Part shown: piece by piece, positions 1 to 8,137 of the stretch
Position numbering within the stretch: position 1 is the first letter of the stretch
How the letters are laid out: each line of letters opens with the position of its first letter
From: Candidatus Izemoplasma sp.
Lineage (GTDB): Bacteria > Bacillota_I > Bacilli_A > Izemoplasmatales > Izemoplasmataceae
Assembly (NCBI GenBank): GCA_021736205.1
Contig: JAIPGF010000001.1
Coordinates: forward strand, 85,573-149,572
Direction: 5' to 3'
Length of the DNA: 64,000 nt
Translations under genes and position numbers: made by a program
The notes under the pieces: generated by a model
Database searches by the model: none
Seen by the model: only the letters and a program-made list of their open reading frames with translations
What the model was told of the DNA's origin: nothing

Positions 1-1249
1 TCATATTACGATCTCTAATCGTTGATTTATCAAATAAACTAGAGGCACGTAAAACGGCGTTTTTGCCGTGTCGGAAATTAATTGTGTCAATAGTACTTCT
101 TACTTTGTGCTCTTCAATCACTTTATTCATATCTTTAAATAGATTGAGTTGAACATAGTATTCTTTAACAACTTTAGACGCGCGTAAGCTTACTTTGCGG
201 ATGGGGGCCTTTGTATCATAAAATTCATCAAACAACCGAACCGCTGTATTATAGATTTCTGCTTCACTGTTTGTGGGGAAGGGTAACGTAATTTGTCTGT
301 GAAAGCCCCCACCACCCACATCTCTGGAATACGTTATACCAAGATGAATGGTGTAGGCTTTTTTATCAGATTCTCTTAGACGTTTTGCCACAGCGTCTGT
401 GAGTTCTAATATAATTTGCAACACATCATCGCCATAATAATCTTTAAAGAGTGTTTGACCATGTCCATAACTATGATTAACTGGCTTGTAAGCAAATTTT
501 TCACTAATGATTGATTGATCAATTCCATGGGCATGATGATAGAGCTCTTCTCCCATAATACCAAAGAAACGTTGTAATTTTTCTAGGGGATAATGGGCCA
601 GATCATAAACTGAATGAATACCCAGGTGATTTAAATGTTTTTCCATTTTATTGCCAATTCCCCACATTTTAGATAATGGCGCTATTTTCCAAAGTTTTTT
701 TGGCACATCTTCATATGTCCACTTTGCAATAAAGGTCGGAGATTTTTTACTTTCAACATCAAGGGCAATTTTACTTAACAGTAAGTTAGGACCAATGCCA
801 CATGTCGCTGGAATATGTGTTTGATCTAAAATATCCTGTAAGATAGTTTCTGCGAGTTCTACAGGTGTTTTTTCATAGTAATTTAGATAAGTGGTCAAGT
901 CTAAAAATACCTCATCTACGCTATAAATATGAATGTCATCTATTGCAACATAGTCTAAATAGATTTCAATAATTTTTGTTGAGACTTTTAAATATTCTTT
1001 CATCCGTGGTTTGGCGAAAATAATGTCTGGATTATTCGGTAGTTCAAAAACGCGACATCGACTCTTCACACCACGTCTTTTTAAATAAGGGGTAACGGCT
1101 AAAACAACACTGCCATTACTTCTAGAGCGGTCTGCGACTACTAGCGGAGTAGTAAAGGGATTAAGCCCTCTTTTAGCGCATTCTACAGATGCATAAAAAC
1201 TTTTTAAATCAATGCATAAGATGTTCCTATGTAGTTTGTATTCATCCAT
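1..1249 (-). CDS. Y-family DNA polymerase, UvrX/ImpB-UmuC type (3' end cut by window edge)
   Basis: A translesion DNA polymerase of the Y family. The 416 visible codons begin MDEYKLHRNILCIDLKSFYA, where the IDLKSFYASVEC stretch carries the first catalytic Asp and the steric-gate aromatic. Residues DDIHIYSVDEVFLD give the second acidic pair, and GIGPNLLLSKIA and MWGIGNKMEKHL match palm and thumb helix-hairpin segments. The opening and length are closer to Bacillus UvrX/YqjW than to DinB. The ATG follows a good AAGGAG site, and a sigma-A-like promoter lies about 40 bases upstream. No stop is reached before base 1, so a few C-terminal residues are missing. I see no LexA-type operator, so SOS control is not supported. 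Family assignment is firm; the exact subgroup is inferred. Confidence 0.88.
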   Translation of the reverse strand, partial: MDEYKLHRNILCIDLKSFYASVECAKRGLNPFTTPLVVADRSRSNGSVVLAVTPYLKRRGVKSRCRVFELPNNPDIIFAKPRMKEYLKVSTKIIEIYLDYVAIDDIHIYSVDEVFLDLTTYLNYYEKTPVELAETILQDILDQTHIPATCGIGPNLLLSKIALDVESKKSPTFIAKWTYEDVPKKLWKIAPLSKMWGIGNKMEKHLNHLGIHSVYDLAHYPLEKLQRFFGIMGEELYHHAHGIDQSIISEKFAYKPVNHSYGHGQTLFKDYYGDDVLQIILELTDAVAKRLRESDKKAYTIHLGITYSRDVGGGGFHRQITLPFPTNSEAEIYNTAVRLFDEFYDTKAPIRKVSLRASKVVKEYYVQLNLFKDMNKVIEEHKVRSTIDTINFRHGKNAVLRASSLFDKSTIRDRNM

Positions 1250-1280
1250 AATTTCACTCCTTTTTTAGTTAGTGTTATTT

Positions 1281-1309
1281 ATTATAGACCGCAATTTTCA
1301 AACTTTCAA
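1281..1309 (-). promoter_or_regulatory. Sigma-A-like promoter for the UvrX-type polymerase
   Basis: Read on the minus strand: -35 TTGAAA (1304-1309), 17-base spacer, -10 TATAAT (1281-1286). It lies in the correct orientation ahead of the polymerase gene. Confidence 0.7.
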
Positions 1310-1370
1310 GTGACAAAAAATTGATAAATTTACCGCTTTTCTTTTACTGGTTTGATAAACGAGCAATATA

Positions 1371-1401
1371 AAAAAATACAACTTTTTTTGTTGTATTTTT
1401 T
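1371..1401. terminator. Bidirectional hairpin with A/T flanks
   Basis: A perfect 12-base inverted repeat (AAAAAATACAAC at 1371-1382, its complement at 1390-1401) with a 7-T loop. The A and T ends give a U tract on either strand. It lies between the phospholipase-like operon's own terminator and the polymerase promoter, so it may be a backup terminator. The rest of the 1250-1577 gap holds the polymerase promoter, the terminator at 1534-1568 and a small inverted repeat (GTCAAT/ATTGAC, 1474-1491) of unknown meaning. Confidence 0.6.
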
Positions 1402-1533
1402 GCTGAAATATGCTTGTTTTTTAAGTTGTTATTGACTACTAAATACTAAAATCTATTTGTAGGTTGCGACTAGGTCAATCACTCTATTGACACATTTAAA
1501 ATAGGGTGTTTCTGTTTAAAAAATTACTATTTT

Positions 1534-1568
1534 TTAAAAAAACTTCTAATTTGCAAAAATTAGAAGTT
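1534..1568 (-). terminator. Rho-independent terminator of the msrA-to-phospholipase operon
   Basis: Stem arms of 12 bases (1541-1552 and 1557-1568) with a four-base loop. On the minus strand the stem is followed by an unbroken run of T. It lies ten bases past the stop of the phospholipase C-like gene. Confidence 0.85.
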
Positions 1569-1577
1569 AAATGATTA

Positions 1578-2528
1578 TTATTTTTTTGTGAAAATATTAA
1601 AATATTGCATTTTATTCAGAGTGTTACACTTAACACCTGAATTAAATGAGAGATTCGTGAAGACATCTTCTAATTTAACTGTGTCTGTATTAGTTAAAAA
1701 GCGGTCGGTTTCTTGGATGAGTGTTAGCGCAAATGATTTAGCTTGATTGAATAGTTCTAAGACACTCTCTGTGTGTGGGGTGTTGGTTGTTGGGTTATAC
1801 CACTGTGCCTTTTGTGTATTTAAGACATCAACATTAAGTCCGTGATTAAAAAAAGAAATATCTTGAATAAACATATCTTGTTGATGAAATAGATCGATAA
1901 ATTTATACAATAGTTTTTTGATTCCAAAGCGGTCAGGAATGAAGTATTTCATGTTTTTAACCATCTTTTTAACGGCATGTTTAAAGTATATGTCTCCGTT
2001 TGGATTATTGAATTTTTCCAGAATCAAGTCCTTATATAAGTTAGAGACACCGGGGGGAACTATGTTTTTGGTAATGTATCTTTTGGTGAAATTAAAGCGT
2101 GCGGGGGCAATGTTTTGTTCTTTTTGAATCAGTGCCGCATCCATTGCGCGTTCAAATTTTAAATGGAGTCCGCGGTAGATATCTGTTTCTTTATTAGTTT
2201 CATCATAAATACCGACATTATTATAAACATAAGGGTGAACTTTCACATCAAGGGCATAATGACATATAAACCCGATTAAATAGGCATATAACGACTCACT
2301 GTAGTGTTTTTTTGTGTAGTTTAACATAAAGATAAACATTGCTTGTGTATCGGTGTCGTGCAGTCGATCGGCGATGTGACGCTCGGTTTGATGTGTTTTA
2401 CTGAAAATGTTGTAATAAAGGGGATCGGGTCCCTGGGCTCCTAAATAATAAGGATATGATTTTATCTCTTTATTGAATGTTTTTTTTACTTCTTCTGCAA
2501 GACGCAAATGCATATAAATATCTGGCAT
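1578..2528 (-). CDS. Zinc-dependent phospholipase C family protein
   Basis: A 316-residue protein of the Zn_dep_PLPC family. The opening PDIYMHLRLAEEV, then GAQGPDPLYYN near residue 30 and FICHYALDVKVHPYVY near residue 107, supply the spaced His/Asp residues that bind zinc in this fold. No signal peptide is visible, so the Firmicutes homologues of this shape are probably cytoplasmic and the true substrate is unknown; phospholipase activity should not be assumed. It is the last gene of a nine-gene minus-strand operon, ten bases after rluD, with a GAGG ribosome site and a strong terminator just downstream. Confidence 0.8.
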   Translation of the reverse strand: MPDIYMHLRLAEEVKKTFNKEIKSYPYYLGAQGPDPLYYNIFSKTHQTERHIADRLHDTDTQAMFIFMLNYTKKHYSESLYAYLIGFICHYALDVKVHPYVYNNVGIYDETNKETDIYRGLHLKFERAMDAALIQKEQNIAPARFNFTKRYITKNIVPPGVSNLYKDLILEKFNNPNGDIYFKHAVKKMVKNMKYFIPDRFGIKKLLYKFIDLFHQQDMFIQDISFFNHGLNVDVLNTQKAQWYNPTTNTPHTESVLELFNQAKSFALTLIQETDRFLTNTDTVKLEDVFTNLSFNSGVKCNTLNKMQYFNIFTKK

Positions 2529-2537
2529 AAAATTACC

Positions 2538-3440
2538 TCACTCTAGGGTCTCTAAATACTGAGTAAAATACGTAGGTAACGGTTGCTCAAAGGTCATTTT
2601 CTTGTGTGTTTTGGGATGGATGAATCCCAAGGTTTCTGCGTGTAAAAATTGTCCATGACTTTTGACTGTTTTTCGATGGCCATAGGTAGGATCTCCAACT
2701 AATGGGTGTTTAATATATTGCATATGAACACGAATTTGATGTGTTCTACCAGTTTCTAATTGACACTTAATGAGTGTGTTTTTTTTATATCGTTTAGTTA
2801 CTTGAAAATGCGTAACTGCTTCTTTACCATCTTTAACAACAGCCATTTGTTTGCGGCGTTTAGGGTTACGACCAATTGGGGCATTAATTTTCCCCTTATT
2901 ATGATCAATAACGCCTTCTGTTAAGGCAATGTAAGAGCGGGTTGTTGTTTTGGCTTTGAATTGATCAGACAGGTGTTCTAATGCAGCGGGTGTTTTAGCA
3001 ACAACAAGTAATCCCGATGTATCTTTATCAATGCGGTGAACAATGCCAGGTCTAATTTCGCCTTTAATCGCTTTAAAATCTTTAATATTATAAAGCAAGC
3101 CATTCACAAGTGTCCCACTAGGGTTTCCAGCGCCGGGATGCACCACAAGTCCAGTTGGTTTATTGACAACTATAATTTCATCATCTTCATAGACAATATC
3201 GAGTGGAATATCTTCTTTAAGCAAGCTACTTTCTTCTTCATCGTAGTCTTCTAAGGTAATATGATCAGTTGTTTTCACGTTATAACTAGCTTTTGTTGGT
3301 TCGCTATTGACTAAAATATGATTATCTGCGATTAGTGATTGGATGGTACTCCTTGAATGGGGGGTCTTCTTAGCTAAAAATTTATCAATTCGGATTTTTC
3401 TTTGTTTTTTCTCAATCACAAACTCAATTTTTTTTGCCAT
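2538..3440 (-). CDS. rluD: RluD-type 23S rRNA pseudouridine synthase
   Basis: Converts uridines in rRNA (usually helix 69 of 23S) to pseudouridine. An N-terminal S4 RNA-binding domain covers roughly residues 8-65, and the catalytic core contains HRIDKDTSGLLVVAKT with the essential Asp. The RTHQIRVHM motif is typical of the RluA/RluD family. An upstream TTG at 3455 is in frame, but the ATG at 3440 has GAGGAG at the right distance, so 3440 is chosen. The start overlaps the 3' end of lspA by 17 bases, the common lspA-rluD pairing. RluD against other RluA-family members cannot be settled by sequence alone. Confidence 0.88.
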   Translation of the reverse strand: MAKKIEFVIEKKQRKIRIDKFLAKKTPHSRSTIQSLIADNHILVNSEPTKASYNVKTTDHITLEDYDEEESSLLKEDIPLDIVYEDDEIIVVNKPTGLVVHPGAGNPSGTLVNGLLYNIKDFKAIKGEIRPGIVHRIDKDTSGLLVVAKTPAALEHLSDQFKAKTTTRSYIALTEGVIDHNKGKINAPIGRNPKRRKQMAVVKDGKEAVTHFQVTKRYKKNTLIKCQLETGRTHQIRVHMQYIKHPLVGDPTYGHRKTVKSHGQFLHAETLGFIHPKTHKKMTFEQPLPTYFTQYLETLE

Positions 3441-3912
3441 AAATTTTCTCCTCAAATAGTAAATCGATCACAAATAATATCATTCCAATGACTAAGAAAA
3501 TATCTGCGACATTAAACACGGGCCATGTTGTATAACTAAATATATCGACATCAAGAAAATCTACGACGTGTTGATAAATAATACGATCGATTAAGTTTCC
3601 AATCCCACCTGACATCATTAAGATCACACCAAACCCAAACCAGTTACTTTTGTTAAAGTCAATTTGTTTGATTAAGTAAAACATTAATAATCCGGCAAAG
3701 GCGCTTATCACATAAAAGAAGACCATTTGGCCACCAAATAAGTTGCCAAATCCGCCATCGTTATACAACTTGGTAAATGTGAGAAAACCTTTTATTATGA
3801 CACGTTGTTCATATAGTTCAAATGTGTTTTCAACAATTTTTTTAGTTAACTGATCAATAAAAACTAAAAAAAGTGTTGCGCTAATGATAATAGATGTTTT
3901 ATGTTTTTGCAT
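3424..3912 (-). CDS. lspA: Lipoprotein signal peptidase (signal peptidase II)
   Basis: Cleaves the signal peptide of prolipoproteins after lipidation of the +1 cysteine in the membrane. At 162 residues it has normal length, with four hydrophobic segments. The two catalytic aspartates are in GGIGNLIDR (Asp109) and PVFNVADIFL (Asp137). NDGGFGNLFGG corresponds to the conserved NxGxxFG region. It shows that this organism makes lipoproteins. It sits between a small membrane protein gene and rluD in the same operon. The ribosome site is weak: AAGTGA about eight bases out, with AAGGA farther upstream. Confidence 0.93.
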   Translation of the reverse strand: MQKHKTSIIISATLFLVFIDQLTKKIVENTFELYEQRVIIKGFLTFTKLYNDGGFGNLFGGQMVFFYVISAFAGLLMFYLIKQIDFNKSNWFGFGVILMMSGGIGNLIDRIIYQHVVDFLDVDIFSYTTWPVFNVADIFLVIGMILFVIDLLFEEKIYGKKN

Positions 3913-3929
3913 TAAGAATCACTTGTCCT

Positions 3930-4262
3930 TTATATAGAGAAATAAATGGTTATGATAACAATGAATATGAGGGTGATACCAACAATGTTTATAAGATTAA
4001 TGCTACGTTTTGTTGTGAGTGGCGTTTGTGCTTCATTATAATGTTTTAGTGTTTCAATATAACGATTTGTCGCGTAGATAAATATAGATGAAATAATCAC
4101 AAATAACCCGATTAAAATAATGGTTAGATACTGAATGGCAAAGATACTTAGATTAATCGCAAGTATGACAATAAAAGCCGTTGGAAAACTAAAAAATAAC
4201 AAGCCAACCACAATTGCTAATGTGAGTTCTTTATTTGAATAATGTGGGATTATTTGTTTCAT
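3930..4262 (-). CDS. Small integral membrane protein, unknown function
   Basis: A 110-residue protein I do not recognise. It has three predicted membrane segments (about residues 13-37, 40-65 and 88-109) and a short polar loop around 70-87. Its ATG overlaps the stop of the upstream Lon-like protease gene by four bases, so the two are translationally coupled. lspA follows 17 bases downstream. The tight coupling suggests a membrane role linked to the protease or lipoprotein maturation; this is only inference from position. Confidence 0.6.
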   Translation of the reverse strand: MKQIIPHYSNKELTLAIVVGLLFFSFPTAFIVILAINLSIFAIQYLTIILIGLFVIISSIFIYATNRYIETLKHYNEAQTPLTTKRSINLINIVGITLIFIVIITIYFSI

Positions 4263-5257
4263 TCTTCTAACCTACCTTGTAAGTATTCAAGTGCTTCATT
4301 AAACGTAGAAACACCTACTAAAATCATAGATGAATTTGTTTCATCTAGTGTTTGTTTTGCTTTAATATAATTATCTGAAGGATCATTTGATAAGTGGGGC
4401 ACAAAGAAAATATCAATGTTATTGTTGATTGCGGTATATACTTTTTGTTCAACGCCACCAATATATCCAACATTACCATCTAAATCTAAGGTGCCTGTTC
4501 CAGCTATTTTTAATCCTAAAGAATAGTCTACTTCTGTTTCTAAGTTATAAATATAAAGAGCTTGCATTAAGCCACCACTAGGGCCACCTGTTTTATTGTT
4601 GTTTAAGTCTAGATCTTCATCATTTAAGATAACATTTGTTGATAGTTGTATACCAAATAAGCAAGTGTCTTCAAGTTCTTTTTTTTCAACATAATAAGAT
4701 AGTTGTGTATCATCACGTTTTACAATAAACTCATGATACATTCCACATGTTGCATTGTACACTTCTGTCAACGGGTCTTCTCCGTTTACACTTAGGACAA
4801 TGTCGCCTTCTTTAAGTGTGTTGTTTGTTAATGAGGGGAAAACTAATGATACTTTAGTTTCAATGGTATAATCGACTGTTATACCAGCTTGTTCAAGTGC
4901 GTAGATATAACTAATTGTCAGGCTGTTTGTTTTTTGTTCATAGCCAATTTCATCTAATTTATCTGCGTTAATATTTTGTAAGTAATCCGGTATTTCATAG
5001 ATGCGTGTTGTAGACACAAATTGACCGATGATATATTGTAAACTAGTGGCTTTTTGTGGGGCAAGAACACTTGTTGTATGAAATGATCCGGTTTGTTTAT
5101 AAGGGGAGTTAAGGGAAATAAATTCAGCAACGTTATTATTAAATCCGGGACTAATAGAACGGTAATTTACTTTTACAATGCCCATTGCACTAATGGGAAG
5201 GGCAATGACAAAAAAGAGAATTATCGTTAAAAGATGGGCATAAATTGTTTTTCTCAT
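4259..5257 (-). CDS. Membrane-anchored PDZ and Lon-type (S16) serine protease, YlbL/SepM-like
   Basis: A 332-residue surface protease. An N-terminal membrane anchor covers about residues 8-30, a PDZ domain lies around 125-195 (GDIVLSVNGEDPL), and the S16 domain follows. The catalytic dyad is visible as Ser227 in TGGPSGGL and Lys272 in GGVEQKVYTA. The architecture matches Bacillus YlbL and streptococcal SepM, which cut peptides outside the membrane; no ATPase domain is present, unlike true Lon. The ATG overlaps the dCMP deaminase stop by one base and the stop overlaps the next gene by four. The substrate is unknown here. Confidence 0.85.
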   Translation of the reverse strand: MRKTIYAHLLTIILFFVIALPISAMGIVKVNYRSISPGFNNNVAEFISLNSPYKQTGSFHTTSVLAPQKATSLQYIIGQFVSTTRIYEIPDYLQNINADKLDEIGYEQKTNSLTISYIYALEQAGITVDYTIETKVSLVFPSLTNNTLKEGDIVLSVNGEDPLTEVYNATCGMYHEFIVKRDDTQLSYYVEKKELEDTCLFGIQLSTNVILNDEDLDLNNNKTGGPSGGLMQALYIYNLETEVDYSLGLKIAGTGTLDLDGNVGYIGGVEQKVYTAINNNIDIFFVPHLSNDPSDNYIKAKQTLDETNSSMILVGVSTFNEALEYLQGRLEE

Positions 5258-5724
5258 TAAGGTAGTTCAATCGCTTTCTTAGGGAGTTGTTTGTATTGAA
5301 CACCAGCACTATCAAACATCTTTCGCGAAGCGACAAACATGTCTCTATCATGATATTTATCTTGTAGATAGATGACTGTTTTAATGCCGCTTTGAATAAT
5401 TAGTTTTGCGCATTCGTTACACGGAAATAATGTAACATACAAGGTAGCGCCATCAAGTGAGACAGTTGAATTAAGGATGGCGTTAGGTTCTGCATGAACG
5501 ACGTAAGGGTATTTAGAATTTAACCAATTTTTATCTTTTTGCCAGGGAAATTTATTATCTTCCACGCCAATAGGAAATCCGTTATACCCAATGCCGACAA
5601 TCCGTCTTTTTTGATTAACAATACAAGCACCAACTTGTGTTGCTGGATCTTTTGATCGCATGGCACTTAACCTTGCTACTCCCATAAAGTATTGGTCCCA
5701 AGAAATATAATCTGTACGTTTCAT
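5257..5724 (-). CDS. comEB: dCMP deaminase (ComEB-type)
   Basis: Deaminates dCMP to dUMP for thymidylate synthesis. The 155-residue sequence carries the zinc site of the cytidine/deoxycytidylate deaminase fold: His77-Ala-Glu79 in VVHAEPNAI and PCNEC with Cys102 and Cys105. The size agrees with the family (about 150-190). It lies one base after psuG and overlaps the Lon-like gene by one base. No comEA or comEC is adjacent, so the competence name reflects homology only. Together with cdd and the pseudouridine genes it points to active pyrimidine salvage. Confidence 0.9.
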   Translation of the reverse strand: MKRTDYISWDQYFMGVARLSAMRSKDPATQVGACIVNQKRRIVGIGYNGFPIGVEDNKFPWQKDKNWLNSKYPYVVHAEPNAILNSTVSLDGATLYVTLFPCNECAKLIIQSGIKTVIYLQDKYHDRDMFVASRKMFDSAGVQYKQLPKKAIELP

Positions 5725-5725
5725 A

Positions 5726-6646
5726 TTAATCCCTCATTTCATTGTATGAAACAGCAATTTTTGCGGCAAGTTCACAGTTGTTATAAACAAGGGCAATGTT
5801 TGCTTCTAATGATTTTCCTTTTGTCAATTCTACAATTTTTTCTAGTAAAAAGGGCGTTGTTTCTTTTCCTTTGATGCCTAAGTTCGTCATTTCTGCTAGG
5901 GCATTTTCTATAGCTGAATCTATTTTTTCTTTACAAAATGATTTATCTTTGGGAATTGGATTGGTAATGAGTGTTCCCTCAGGTAAATCAAGGGTTTCTT
6001 TTGTGTGGATGAATCTTGCTATTTCGCTTGGTGTTTTTAAGTTGAAATCAACTGTATAATCACTTTCACGTGTATAAAAAGCTGGCAACATAAATGTATT
6101 ATATCCAATAACCGATATACCATTTGTTTCTAGGTATTCTAGGGTTTTTCCTAAATCTAAAATGCTTTTTGCACCAGCGCATACAACATTGACAGAGGTG
6201 GTTTTAAATTCTTCTAAATCGGCACTAATATCAAATGTGTCTTCTGCATTTCTATGCACACCACCTATACCACCTGTCGCAAATAGTTTAATCCCTGCTA
6301 ATGCGGCAATATACATTGTGGCACTTACGGTTGTTGCGCCTGTTAGTCGTTTTGAAATAACGTGGGCTAAATCACGACGTGATGTTTTTTGAACAGCTTG
6401 TCCTTCTTTGCCTAAAAATAACAATTCATCATTGGTTAATCCCACTTTAAGTTTACCATCAATAATCGCTATAGTTGCTGGTATTGCACCATTATCACGA
6501 ATGATTTGTTCACAGTGTTTTGCTGTTTCAACGTTTTTTGGATAAGGCATACCATGGGATATAATGGTTGATTCTAGTGCCACGATAGGTAAATTGTTGG
6601 CTTGTGCCTCTTTTACTTCAGTTGATAGTTCTAAATAGTTATTCAT
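5726..6646 (-). CDS. psuG: Pseudouridine-5'-phosphate glycosidase
   Basis: Splits the C-C glycosidic bond of pseudouridine 5'-phosphate to uracil and ribose 5-phosphate. At 306 residues it is full length. The opening VALESTIISHGMPYPKN, the AIIDGKLKVGL segment, the ATTVSATMYIAALAGI stretch and FATGGIGGVHR are hallmarks of the PsuG/IndA family. The gene overlaps psuK by eight bases, making a kinase-glycosidase pair that degrades free pseudouridine. The operon also contains the pseudouridine synthase rluD. No nucleoside transporter lies next to it. Confidence 0.93.
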   Translation of the reverse strand: MNNYLELSTEVKEAQANNLPIVALESTIISHGMPYPKNVETAKHCEQIIRDNGAIPATIAIIDGKLKVGLTNDELLFLGKEGQAVQKTSRRDLAHVISKRLTGATTVSATMYIAALAGIKLFATGGIGGVHRNAEDTFDISADLEEFKTTSVNVVCAGAKSILDLGKTLEYLETNGISVIGYNTFMLPAFYTRESDYTVDFNLKTPSEIARFIHTKETLDLPEGTLITNPIPKDKSFCKEKIDSAIENALAEMTNLGIKGKETTPFLLEKIVELTKGKSLEANIALVYNNCELAAKIAVSYNEMRD

Positions 6647-7523
6647 AAGACACCTCTTTTAGATTAGTTGTATTTGATGTGGTTGACTGCATTGTTTTAG
6701 TTGCACACTCAATCGCAAGATTTAGTTGTTTTTCTGGGGAATAATTTTTCAAAAGTCCCGCGATTATCCCAGATAAAAAGGCATCTCCTGCACCGGAAGT
6801 GCTTTTTATGTTAGAGACCTTTTTTGGTGTTTTTGTGTAGAGATTACCGTCTTTATGATAATAAATTTGTTGGTTTTTGTTGGTGATCACGAAACTTTCT
6901 AAGTCATTTTGTACTAAGGTATCTATCACGGTATCAAATGCTTTTTTATCAGTTAAAGTCAAGGCTTCTTCTTTGTTCATTTTCAATAAATTAATTTGCG
7001 ATAAATTGTCTTTGATTTTATAAATCTTTTTAGTACTAACCCCATCCATCACAATGATACTGTCCTTGTAAGTGGTTAATAAATAATTAATCACTGTTTG
7101 TTCTAAGTTATTATCAATAACGAGTGTACTAAATTGTTTAATATAGTCGTGTTCTTTTTTTAAAAAAGGCACGGTGATAAAACGCGTGATTTTCATATCA
7201 TTGAAACCGACAAATAAATCATTCTCATCATCCATTGTAGCAAGGTAAACACTGTTTTTATGATGGACTGTTTTGGTGTGTGATAAATCAATTTGTAACT
7301 GTTTAAAATGAGATTGCGCAATGTCACCAAATAAGTCATTACCAAAAACAGTTATAAACGATACAGATAGTCCTAAGTTAGCTAGATTGCTAACGATATT
7401 ACCACTGACACCGCCTACACCTAGTTCGATATTAGCTAAGTTAGAATCATGTAGTACAATTTTTTCATCATTATAAGCAAAAATATCAATGTTTTGTGCC
7501 CCGATGACTAATATATTACTCAT
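6639..7523 (-). CDS. psuK: PfkB-family sugar kinase, probable pseudouridine kinase
   Basis: A 294-residue ribokinase-fold kinase. The N-terminal GVGGVSGNIVSNLANLG loop binds the sugar, and SGAGDAFLSGIIAGLL near residue 245 holds the catalytic Asp and anion hole. PfkB kinases vary in substrate, but the eight-base overlap with psuG argues for pseudouridine 5'-phosphorylation as the first step of its breakdown. It also overlaps the end of msrA by eight bases. Family assignment is firm; substrate is inferred from context. Confidence 0.87.
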   Translation of the reverse strand: MSNILVIGAQNIDIFAYNDEKIVLHDSNLANIELGVGGVSGNIVSNLANLGLSVSFITVFGNDLFGDIAQSHFKQLQIDLSHTKTVHHKNSVYLATMDDENDLFVGFNDMKITRFITVPFLKKEHDYIKQFSTLVIDNNLEQTVINYLLTTYKDSIIVMDGVSTKKIYKIKDNLSQINLLKMNKEEALTLTDKKAFDTVIDTLVQNDLESFVITNKNQQIYYHKDGNLYTKTPKKVSNIKSTSGAGDAFLSGIIAGLLKNYSPEKQLNLAIECATKTMQSTTSNTTNLKEVSYE

Positions 7524-8007
7524 TGTCTATCTGCTTATAAGAAGCCAAATTGACATGACAATACCCATTTTTATTTTTGTCTAAATAGTCTTGATGTTCG
7601 TCTTCTGCTTTAAAGAAAGGTAGATTTGTTTTAAGTTCGATTTGCAAAGGATTATCATAATCATTTTGTTTCACTTGCAAATAACTTTTAATAAACGGCA
7701 GATCTTCAGGTTGATAATTATAAATACCAGTTCGATACTGGACACCCTTATCATTGCCTTGTTTGTTAATACTTGTGGGATCAATTATGTTAAAGAAATG
7801 ATCCAGTATTTTTTTCAATGAAATAACCTCTTCATCAAACTCAATTACTACAGCTTCTGCATGGCCACTTCCGTTGCATACTTGTTCATACGTGGGTTTG
7901 AAGTCTTCTCCAATATATCCAACTTTGGTATTGCTAACGCCATCTAGTTGTTTAAAATAGGCTTCTACTCCCCAAAAGCATCCGCCGGCTAAAATAATTG
8001 TTTTCAT
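7516..8007 (-). CDS. msrA: Peptide methionine-S-sulfoxide reductase A
   Basis: Repairs oxidised methionine (S-sulfoxide). GGCFWGVEAYF places the nucleophilic Cys at residue 10, and KNGYCHVNLASYKQ near the C-terminus gives a likely resolving Cys. The 163 residues are only the MsrA domain, without an MsrB fusion. It is the first gene of the nine-gene operon ending at 1578, with a strong AAGGAGG site. The 130-base gap upstream contains a perfect 12-base palindrome (8026-8037) but no promoter I can call with confidence. Confidence 0.94.
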   Translation of the reverse strand: MKTIILAGGCFWGVEAYFKQLDGVSNTKVGYIGEDFKPTYEQVCNGSGHAEAVVIEFDEEVISLKKILDHFFNIIDPTSINKQGNDKGVQYRTGIYNYQPEDLPFIKSYLQVKQNDYDNPLQIELKTNLPFFKAEDEHQDYLDKNKNGYCHVNLASYKQIDNE

Positions 8008-8025
8008 TGTTGCCTCCTTCGTTTA

Positions 8026-8037
8026 AAACACGTGTTT
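8026..8037. promoter_or_regulatory. 12-base palindrome ahead of msrA, possible operator
   Basis: AAACACGTGTTT is perfectly self-complementary and lies 19 bases upstream of the msrA start, next to its ribosome site. It could be a repressor site or chance; no family is assigned. Confidence 0.3.
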
Positions 8038-8137
8038 AAGTTTATTTATGATACTATGATGTAGCTTCTATTTAGTATTAGTAGTAGAGATAGTATGATA
8101 ATTCTATGATACCTTTTACAAGTCTACTTTTCTATTT

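Noticed and set aside
1250..1320. LexA/SOS box ahead of the UvrX-type polymerase
   Set aside because: No GAAC-N4-GTTC-like palindrome is seen around the promoter.
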